Origin: Phoronis australis | Taxonomy: Eukaryota; Phoronida; Phoronidae | Assembly: GCA_002633005.1 (NCBI GenBank) | Contig: NMRA01000354.1 | Location: 235,634-299,633 of the forward strand | Length of the DNA stretch: 64,000 bases | Direction: 5' to 3' | Shown here: piece after piece, positions 14,001-24,800 of the stretch | Position numbering within the stretch: the stretch's first letter is position 1 | How the letters are laid out: every line of letters starts with the position of its first letter | Position numbers and translations under genes: made by a program | The notes under the pieces: model-generated | Database searches by the model: none | What the model saw: only the letters and a program-made list of their open reading frames with translations | Told to the model about the DNA's origin: nothing

Positions 14001-17000
14001 TAAGACTTGGTCTACACAGTTTTTTTTAGTAAAAATGCTCACCATAGAAGGCTGTTTTATAAACTTAGATGTAAAAACCTTGATCTATGCATTTTTTGTA
14101 AAAAAATCTGTGTGTTTGGGAGTATTTCTGGGTGTGGGGGGTTACGCGTCAGAATCATGGATGCCATGGAATATTGGGAACCCCATTTTGGACACCTTAT
14201 TTTCAAAATCCTGGATAAAGGCCTGCCTGGGACACGGTTGAATGGCACCAACAGTGTTCAGTTGTTCTGGTCATTTTCCCTTGAAATTGATTCCTAAAAC
14301 TGGCAATTAATGAGATTTGATGTTTTCGCATACTTAACTCTACAGTAGCTGTAGTGTGTTTAATGTTCCCATGCCTGTTTTTATAAACCTCGCTCACTTC
14401 ATTTATTTAGTTAGTTCATCTGGCTGCTGGTTCCGAACTAGTGATGGAAGTGAGGATACTTGTATAGCAAGTTGTAACTCTGGAATCCATTAGTTGGTGT
14501 TGGGGTCACCAGCACACTGCAACCTGCTTGTTAGTATGGGGTGTTCTGAAAGCACTCTGTCGTGTTGGAATACAACACTGTATTGGGGTATACCAAACAC
14601 ACTGCAACCTTCTTGTTAGTACGGGGTGTTCTGACAGTAGTGTCTGTTGTGTTGGAATACACCCCTGTGTTGGGGGATCCAAATTGCATTCTGCTTGTTA
14701 GTACAGGATTTTCAGAAAACTGAGTCAGTGTGTTGGAATTCTCAGGAATGTAATGTCTAGGGGGAACACAAGGACAACTTATTTGTTTGAACTGGGTGTT
14801 TTGAAAGAAATGTCATTTTGTTGGATTTATCTAATATTCTCTATATTGATTGTAATGTGATTATTTCCTCCTTGTCATTGCGTTATACACACAGGTTTCG
14901 AAATTTTAATCTTGTCAAGATAGCAATTAATTTAATAACACTTCTACTATATAGTATCACTTTCTTAATTTGGAGCACAATATTGTAAGAAAATAGAAGC
15001 ATTTTAGGTTTCTCAGGAAAAGTATAATTCACTCATAGCATGGTATATATTGTACTGTTGATATTAAGAATTACCAGAGGGTGAACTTAACACTGGTACC
15101 AGAGGGTGTACTTAACACTGGTACTAGAGGTGTGTTGATATAAACTAAAGTAGCCGAACCTTTCAGACTGACTTTGGTAATTAGGAGACACCAAAGTTAT
15201 CACAGGTTGATGCGTGAATCATTCAAATTATTGCAAGACAGCGCTCAGAAAATGTTATTCAGGCATAGTTTGTTTTATTTGAAGCATCTTATATACGTGA
15301 TTGGGTTGTAAATGAAATGAAGTGCTTATAGTGGTAAAATGGAGAATACCTGAGGGACAAAATTTTGTCAAATAGTAACACAATGCATGGCGTTATTTAT
15401 TGCTACACCAGCGCCACAGAAGTTAAATGTTCATAGTGCGTCGAAGAGTCATCACTCCGATGTTTAATCCCCTTGTTTACTGCAAAGTTGACTTGCGATG
15501 TTAACATCAATCCAGGATCAAAATTAGTTGCTGCAGACACTTGCCGAAACATCAACACATGGACATGGTATGAAAGGCCTTCCGGCATTTACAGCTATGT
15601 AGAAAGCAATTGAAAATGGGGAAATTTACATTTTGGTGTGAAAATCCAAGACTTTTTAATTGACCAAAGTGTCTTTGAGGATTGTGTTAGATAATCTTCA
15701 AGGATTTTTTACAAAAGGTAAAACGTGATCAAAACCATTTCTGTTAACGTTGAATTCAACAGCAGTTGAGGGAAGATTCCATTTTGCGTCACTCCATAAT
15801 GACAGCGTTGCTGCCTGGAGTATCAGTTCTGTCGCTGACCTCAGCCAACACTAATTACGGGAAAGACTCTTCGTCTGGTTCAGTGAGGAAAAAGGTGGGG
15901 ACACTTGCAAAGAGTATCCATGGGTTCATTAGTAGGAATAACACAAGACGTGGACATGCTTATTGGTGTTGACGGTGATGTTTGTGATGATGTAAGTGTT
16001 GCCCATATTTCTAAACCCCTCTTAATAAGTAACAGATCACTTTACAATCAATACAAGACCATTATCATTATTAAAACTGCATTAAGAAAGCGCTAAGACA
16101 GACAGGTACATTTAGTAAGACGTGCTAGAACAAAAGATAGCTTGCGAATATGTGCATTATTACAGTTGCGTATTTCTCTATGATGATGTCATAAAACAGG
16201 CGTTAGCAAGTCAGTTGTATTCTGATGTTTTCTGTTGTCAAACAATGCTTAAGGCTAGCGAGATAATTGATTTTTTTTCCTACCCAATATGCGAGCCGTG
16301 GGGTCTTAGAGAAACAAAAGGTCGTATACTACTTGGTGATGTAGCTTATTCACTGGCTAGTTTAGGGATGGTTGTTATGAGGCAAATGCAGTTAGTGAAT
16401 TAAGTGGGATTATTTGGAGACAATGTCTGTCACATGTTAGACAGTAATGATTCATACATTTGACTGTGTATGATAAGCATTTATTTCTTGGATAACCATA
16501 GACAGATAAAATTGACCGTTCACGTGCTGTTTTTACCGTATATGGTGTACATCATATATTATCATTGCCAAAAAATGTGTTCTTGTCTGAGGCTTTTGTG
16601 GAAATTAGTGTCATGATTTTTCAGTTATCCATATTTTCAAACCAGAAAGTCCCCTTGTTACCTGATGCCATCTGAAATAGGCTGAGATCCTTCTTGCTGT
16701 AAACAGTGAGGCTTGCAGGTTTCAAAATAAATCGGGTGGAGACTAGAACTAGTTACGCTGTGTTTTGACCTACCTAATGGGCAATCAACAGGTTGAGGTA
16801 CCACATTTTATTGCTGAGCCCTTTGAGAATGCATAGGGTATGGTAAAATCATTATGGAATCATTGATGAGGATAAGCTCACATGTTTGGCCTGGCGTAAA
16901 CTGTTATTGGAATTCTAACAGCAATTAGTATGTGGACTGACTGAATTGATGAATTGGTCAGGTGTACATGTGTTGTTGCCGGGCTTACTTTGAAGTTAAG

Positions 17001-18825
17001 CCTTGAAGTAGTTGTTTGTTGATGGGATAGTTGGCGATCTGACTGATGTCTTCAGTGACAATTGCTCCTCTTCCGGAAATAAAAATACATCTACCAAAAT
17101 CCAAATTTGAGGAATAAACCCCTGATCATTGTTTTATTTCAGGGGACGTCAGAGACCCCTAACAACAACAACAAACGTCAGCTGAAATGTGAGGAAGGGG
17201 GCGGAGACTTCATCACCTCTGCCACGCCAACTCCGCTGAGGAAAAACTCGAGGCTGAGCATAACATCACCAGCCCCAATTGAAAATAACCTGGACGAGAG
17301 GAATAATAATGTAGTGAAAAAGAAAAGCAAACGTCGAGGTAAGGGGCGTACCAGAGGTGCAGGTATCACGGCACAAAGTCAACTAAAAATTTGTGCATTC
17401 AAAAGTCCTTGTATTTGTCCTTCAATCTTTTTTCCACTCAGTGAACTAAAAGTAGTCTCAACTTCTTTCCAAGCCTAGTCATTAAGTCTAATTAGAGATA
17501 ATGGTATGTAGTCAAAAGACTTGTTAAGACGTTATCTGTGACACGACGCAAGATGATTTGTGTCCAGTGACCGTTTACACAGTCACACACACAGGTCAGA
17601 AATGGTGGCAGAGCAGAAGTGGTCGCATACATAAGGTTACAAATGGCAGTAGTTGAAGTTTATGTTGCTATAGGAATGTTTAGCATGTTATATCACAAAT
17701 TCGCCATTTGCAGCTCAAATTACTTTTTGTCTCCTTTTGTGGGAAAACAATTTCGATGTCTCCTTTTGTGGCTATAACAGTGAAACTAATACCCTGGAAA
17801 ATCGTAGAAAAAGATTATTTTATCATGAAAAACTCATAGAAAGTGGAAGCACATTCTGGAAATTGAAAATCGTCTCATTTCTTGGAAAACCTGTGGGAAA
17901 TGAAAACGCAATGAGTGGAAACCAGAGCTTAGCCTTGGTGGTCTGTTATTACGTACCGTGTTGGTCTGTTGATAAAGGGTAGCCTTGTTGGTCGGTTATT
18001 ACATACCTTGATGGTTTAGTGTTAAAGGGTAAACTAGACGGTCTGTTATTACATTGTTGGTCTGTTGGTATGGAGTAACCTTGTCAGTCTTTTATTACGT
18101 TGTCGGTCCTTTGCTAAAGAAAATTTCATTCGCGTTACAGGAAGGCGACGTCGCAACAGCCGAGCCCAGAAAGCGTCTGCTGCTGCTTCAGCCGAGGAGT
18201 CAACTCAGACGATGGCTGGGGCACTGTTCTCGCCAATCTATAAATTGTTGGGCCAGACGGGTCAGTATTGTAGTGTTAGACTGACGTGTTTGGAGGAGGA
18301 GGGGAGGGCTATGTTATGGGAAAAGTCGTTCCTCAATACTGAAGCTGTAAGGTTATGTAGGACTTTACTGATAATTCTGTGTATTTAGCGCTTTCTGAAA
18401 GAAGAAAGCTTGTAGAATTTGATTTTTGACTTTACCAATCTGACCAAGGGACGACTCGTTAACATGTCTTTAGCAAAAAGGAAGGTACATCGTAAAATTT
18501 TACAACAGAAAAAATATTTCTATCACATAAGTCAATTTATTTGTAGAATGATAGGTCAACTAGAAAATTTTCCTTTCTTGTCATTGGTCATTCCAAGCCT
18601 TGTACCAGTCTAACACTGTTTCTTCTCTTCACTACTGTATGAGTGTAGGAGTTTGACCGACCATGTTGTGTTCATTACTGCTGTGTGTGTGGGGGAGTTT
18701 GACTGATCATGTTGTGTTCATTACAGAGGATGATGAGGACGCTGCCAACGGCAACGTTGCCAAGAAACTCAATATGAACGGTGTAAATGGCACGTCGGAC
18801 AGTGATAGCGACAACACATCGTCAA
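8000..18825 (+). CDS. CTDSPL2: CTDSPL2 exons 1-5 (N-terminal regulatory region)
   Basis: Five exons encode residues 1 to about 189. Exon 1 (30 codons) is Arg/Lys/Gln rich. Exon 2 (21 codons) contains [11 protein letters not shown], which I align to the short hydrophobic-basic block of vertebrate CTDSPL2. Exon 3 has an asparagine run and ends in a Lys/Arg cluster (KKKSKRR) that could be a nuclear localisation signal. Exon 4 carries the conserved LFSPIYKLL. Exon 5 is acidic and serine rich. Splice phases are 0, 0, 1, 1, 1. These exons are poorly conserved, so the calls rest on frame continuity and short matches. Exon 2 is the least certain. Confidence 0.8.
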
Positions 18826-21800
18826 GTAAGTTTCCTCTTAACACCTATGACGAGAATAACTAATGAAGGCATTGTGAATTGATGGCAAGGTGATGACATC
18901 TTTTTTGCCAATTAGGTGGTCTCCATGCATTCGCATATGTGGGTGTGTCTTGTTCAGTGCTGGTCATTTGGATGTTGTCGTGTTCATCTTCTAGTCTGGC
19001 GATGCTATTTGAAACGTTAAAGTTATATTGAGTGGTGTTAGGTAGTAATGTGATCATTATTTTGGGACATCCTGATTCATACTACAATGAGTGTCAAATG
19101 TTTCGATTTAAAGGGGAAGGCAACCGTTTTAGCGTCATTTTGGTTAAATTATGACATTTGGGTTATCCTAGATAAGTTTTCGTGGTAATTAGATTTCCCG
19201 GTTCTAATTAATTATACGTATGTCACTCCTGAATTGACGTTCGTGGCCCAAATTATTCCGTGCTTGCTTAAGTACACACCCTTCAGGCTGTGTTGGACAT
19301 TTGATGTGTCATTGTGTACGTCAGCTTCTGCTCGTAACAAGTTAAACTGTTACTTGCCATTCTTTGATTATTATTATTTAGCATGCCTGACAAGATACGT
19401 CAGAATGGACCTGTTTATGTCAAGAATGCAGAATTCCAACTTGGCTGTTTATGTGATTCGTGTTCTTGTGGTTGCCAGCTCCAACCATTTATCATCTATT
19501 GCACATTAAATGATCACTTAATCCCACTCGGTTGAGTTCTAATTCAATCTCGGTTTGCAAATAATTTAATTTTTTAAACTAGTATGCTATCAACAGATGC
19601 CCACATCAGGTTGTTGCACAAACAAAGGTTGCGGCGGAATGATTTGAGCACAAACATCATGTACGAATAATTAATTAGCACCCTGGAGGAATTTATTATA
19701 CTTGAAATTTATCTGGGATAACTAGTAAATGGTAATTTAATCAAAAATGTCTCTGATATGGTTGCCTCCCCCCTAAATTTTGAGTTCTTAAAAAATTGAG
19801 TATCGTTCTTCAGTTTCTGTGGTTAGACCAAAAAAACAATTGGTTCTGGTCTGTACCTTGACTCATTGTGAGACTGCACTCACTGACCAGAAAGAACATC
19901 CATCTGTGTCAATTTAACCAAGGTCTGGTGTTTTTGCTTGAAAAGCTGCACACAGGCACATAATCAAGATTTTAAACCCCATGATCTGTCTAGCAATGAG
20001 TAACAAAACAAAATCTCTTACGGGGATTTTATTTTTTGAAAACGTGAGCAACTAAAAAATACTGTACCAGTGGCTCGATTTTCAAAAACAAATTACTGAC
20101 CAGAACTGTAGGTGTTATTTGGTGCGGAATAGATCACTTCGTTCTATTTTGTCTTTGTAGATAGCATTATGAACTGTAAAAATGGAAAATGTAGGGTGAA
20201 ATGCAAAACTTGAACAAACCTGAATTGTGTACTGGATTTCAACTGGAATTCATCATTTGTTGTTTGAACAGATTGAAAGTCTTCCAGTCTTATCATTTGA
20301 CAAAAGCTTTATTTACCTGTCCTCGCTAGTTCTAGACCCTCAGGACATGTTTGTTTTTGTAGTGAAGTGACTCGAAGCTGAGATTTAAAGCGTCCTTAAA
20401 CTGATTTCTCCGCTAGTAATCTTCTGCGTCTAGATGTTACTTTAACATCTGCTCCATGAGCAATTGGAGTTGATCACAATTCATTGTAAAAGATTTATGT
20501 AAATGGTATGATATTGTGTTTGATAAGAATTGAATGTTAATGGTTATATAGTCGTGTAAGGTTTATTATCAGTTATAATATTTTATGTGATTTTTTATTA
20601 CTGAGCCTTGATAAATGAGCTAAAACAGGTATTCCGTGAATGATGATCAAAGTGATATTAAATTCACGATCATGTATCATAAGCCTGATATGAATTCATA
20701 TCGACCGAAAGTGCAGTGTATTGTTTTGTTCATTTCTGCTGTCTGTAAAAACGTGATTCTTGTTGTGTATGACAGGCAAGGACAGTCACGTGAACTACTG
20801 TGTAGTGGAGGAAGAGGCAGCGGCGTGCGAGGAGCTTGCCATGGATGAGGAGAACTACCCTGACATTGCACAGACGTATGATTTCAACTACGACGACGTC
20901 TATGAGTCAGCGATGGTGGGGGTGGAGGGTGATGGGGGCGTGGTCTGTATGCGAGATGAAGAGGTGGAGGTAGAGGAACAGTATGAAGAGTGGGAGACCT
21001 TTGACCCGTGAGTCCTTGTCGCAGTAACTTCTGGGAAATTGCCAATGAATTTTCAGTCATAAGTGAAATCTAGTCGAATTTACCTGCCATCCCAAAAAGC
21101 TTTTGATATAGACCAGTTACCGTTGTGAAATTGGTCTCAAATTGTAAGTGTTTTTTTATTGTTATCATGATAAAGAATCTTCAGTTTAGTTTCATCAAGT
21201 TGTCTAGTATGTTTATTCTTTTTAAAAAAAAATTCTGTATTTGTTGTTGTCCAGAATTTTGCCTATTTTTACTGTTTGTCGATTTTTACCGTTTCAATTC
21301 ATTTTTAATGTATCAGATTCTGCGAATTGCTTATTAATTTTAAAGGTTACTGTTTGAAAGTCTATTGTTGTTAACATATTCTAAATTTGCTGAAAATGGA
21401 GTCCTGTTTCCAATAGTACTCAGCATATGATGTGATACCTGCTCAGTGTCATTTCTGTTCTATGTGCGAAGTGTTAGTTTTCTAAGTCTTCAGTCAGACC
21501 TCGCAGAAGCCACACCAATGTAATTTTATCTGCCATGTGATGCTTCATGGAGTATCTGCCACCCCTTAAAGATAATTGGACCCTTCCTAGTCTGATCTTT
21601 CCATCACTTTTAGGTATTACTTCATAAAGCACCTGCCACCCCTCACAGACGATATGAGAGCTGCCCAGCCGGCACTACCACTGAAAACTAGGAGCACACC
21701 AGAGTTTTCACTAGTTTTAGATTTGGTAAGTGTAAAACTGAGTAATTAAGACAGGGAACACCACGTGCCATTGTGTTTCCAGTTAGCCACTGACAGACAA

Positions 21801-24800
21801 AACTCGACTCGGTGTGCTTTGTCTTGTGATTTGTATAAAATTACTCTAAGCCTTTTTCAAGGCAAAAATGAACATAAATTTGTCATGATCATTTCCACTC
21901 TGGCATAGAATGGCTTGGAATCATTGGCTTTTCCGTTCATTTTAAACAGACTGGAACCGTCTTTGTCATCTAAATTGTTCTACTAAATGTATTTTAAGGC
22001 ATCTACAGCTTGGTTCTTAGCTTTTTGTTTTTGCTCTGTATACCAAGGTGACATGTTGTAAATTGCTGCCCCTCTGCATAGGTCTAATGTCATTTTACTT
22101 TCTTCAGTCTTTCCTTGTTGTAAAGTTATCCAACCTGTTGCAGGATGAGACACTAGTCCACTGTAGTCTACAAGAGTTAGAGGATGCTTCGTTCACCTTC
22201 CCTGTGCTTTTTCAAGGTGTAACATATCAGGTAAGGTATTTAGTTGTGGCTTTGTTGTTACAACACGATGGAGCAGACTAGAGACAGTGAAGAGATTATT
22301 GGCAACTAGTTCTTTATCAGTGCACGTTGGTTCAGTCAAAGATGTATTTGCATGCTCTTAACTATGCTAATGTATAGCAGGAACTAAAGACAATGCTATT
22401 TGAACATCATCTACACTAAACAAAGTGCAGTTGCATTCATTGACAACTTCTAAATGTGAAAACAAAAATTCTGCAAATAGGTGATCTTTCCACTAATGAC
22501 TTACCTTGGGGGCTCACATAGTCCGCATCATGCAGTGTTATTCCACAACACCACGTCACAATATTTACTGGATACGGTTGAGTGATTTGTGGCAGATGAC
22601 TTTGGACACAAAACTTGTTCTTAAAAGCATTTGGCAATTTTCAACCTAAGTCATATTCACATCATCACTATATGTTGTGTTTCTAACTAATTTGACTAAG
22701 CAATCACAGAGATAAGGAATTAGCGTGCAAGTTCCACTGTACAGGAATTATGTGACGCCTCGTCTACACTAGACATGTTTCCCTTGGTTTTGTCCCGTAG
22801 GTGATGTGAGGCACTGTACACACGTTAGTGATATCCGATTGGATTGATTTCTGGATAGTGATCTTGCTGAATGAGACAAATTAAGATTTACATCTGTGTA
22901 CAGAACTGTTGGCATGTCGTGTTCGGATTAAATTTCACTTGGGTGTGTCCCAGAAGAACAGCTAGTGACTGGCCTTAGATCAGTTCAATCGGTAATCTAG
23001 AGAATTCAAACATGCTGGTACTCTTTATGTCATAAAATTCAAAACATTGCGTCTCGGCATCACACAGTCTCCCTATAAGCCAAACCTGTATAGATCGTGT
23101 TCTACAGGAAGAGTTGTTGTGGAGACGCCTCTCACTACTCGGCATGTGTCCCACCGTCATGCATTCAGCCATTGTGTTCCACCGTCATGCATTCAGCCAC
23201 TGTGTCCCACGTCGTGCATTCAGCCATTTTGTATAGTTCTATCTGCTATAAAGGATGGTGGTTATTTTGCCATTGGCTACGATCTCTTCTTTACATCAGG
23301 TGTTTGTGCGAACCCGGCCGCATTTCGAGGAGTTTCTGTCGCGTGTGTCCCAGCTATTCGAGGTCATCCTGTTCACGGCTTCCAAGAAGGTCTACGCTGA
23401 CAAATTGATGAATCTCCTTGACCCTGACAAGAAGTGGATCAGGTAAGGCTCCTGTCTAGCAGATTTTTGGCAAAGTTGTCGATATATTCTACATACGCTG
23501 TGTTCTCCAGGGCTGGTAATATACTCAACTTGAACTCTCTTGGTGTGTACAAAATTATAGTGAAACTTTTGAATATAAAGTGCAAACTATTGTGATACTG
23601 AGTCAGTTACAGCTAATGTACATAATGTGTTTTGAAACACAATTCACTTACTTTCTTTTAATGGCCGTTATACTTTCACCAATTTAAAGTAAAATTTATC
23701 AGGGATAATGTCTTATCTGTTCTTTTTTGGCAATATGACTTCATACTTGGGAAAGAAAAACTGAAACTTTCATGACACTGTTTCTTTGTTTTCAACACAA
23801 ATTCGAAACGAAATCCCATGCTTTCTTGTAATACAACTGGCTTCGCTGTCGAGTCTGAAGTCGCATAATTGGGATTGTTAGGTCTTGTAGTTATTTCACT
23901 GAATAACTTTATATGTCTCTACATTTCTCTATGTTATACCTCACTCCATAGGATCTTCATTTCTCTATGTTATACCTCACTCCATATGATGTTCATTTCT
24001 CTATGTTATACCTCACTCCATATGATCTTCATTTCTCTATGTTATACCTCACTCCATATGATCTTCTTTTCTCTATGTTATACCTCACTCCATATGATCT
24101 TCATTTCTCTATGTTATACCTCACTTCATATGATCTTCATTCCGTCGCAGGCACCGGTTATTCAGAGAGCACTGCATTTGTGTAAACGGTAACTACATCA
24201 AAGATCTCCACATCCTTGGTCGCGATCTCTCTAAGACTATCATCATTGATAACTCACCACAGGCATTTGGTTACCACGTGAGTGTTGCAAATGGTCGAAT
24301 CACGTTATTTTTTTGCTGGTGGGTAGGGGTTCTTGTACCAGGATGCGATAGAAGTCAATTTTCTACGGGTGCTGTCCTACATTTTCCAACACAACACTGA
24401 TTACAACAAGCTAAAATGGCAGTATTCAAACTGGAATAAATCAAATTGGTTGTAGTAAATCTTGGCGTTTGTCAATGAGCTCCATTCAGTCCCTGGTGTT
24501 GTCATGTAATGAGGAACACTAATTAGCCATATTAATGAACCAAAACAAAGGCTTCTGCCCCAAAACCATGCTTTTCATAGGTGGCACTGCATATGGCTCC
24601 TAGAGATTTGTCATTTTTGTTAATGATTGCAGTTTTTGATTTGAGGAGGTGCGATGCTGAGTTTCACCGAATGTTGTACATTTCGATGTATTATGACTAT
24701 GTGACTAAAAGTGGTATCTCAACTTTAAACCCACTCATTCTGTTATGTCGACTAGGGATGAACAGCTTCAGTGCGTGGTACTTGTGTGCTGAAGCTAAAC

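Larger units (their letters stand above)
13218..17142 (+). other. CTDSPL2 intron 2
   Basis: A 3.9 kb intron from donor ATG/GTGAGT to acceptor TTATTTCAG. It holds an inverted-repeat element with an internal hairpin (13729-14231), a three-copy tandem repeat (14495-14745) and a short 25-base tandem repeat (15073-15133). The rest is unremarkable. Confidence 0.8.

Noticed and set aside
21507-21576. Mutually exclusive exon candidate upstream of CTDSPL2 exon 7
   Set aside because: Reading from the nearest acceptor (AG at 21505-21506) gives TGA just before the similar block, and no donor follows; kept as a decayed duplication.
23869-24192. Open frame with a 12-residue repeat ([12 protein letters not shown])
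   Set aside because: It is a by-product of a 36-base intronic minisatellite; the frame does not agree with the following exon and is not conserved protein.
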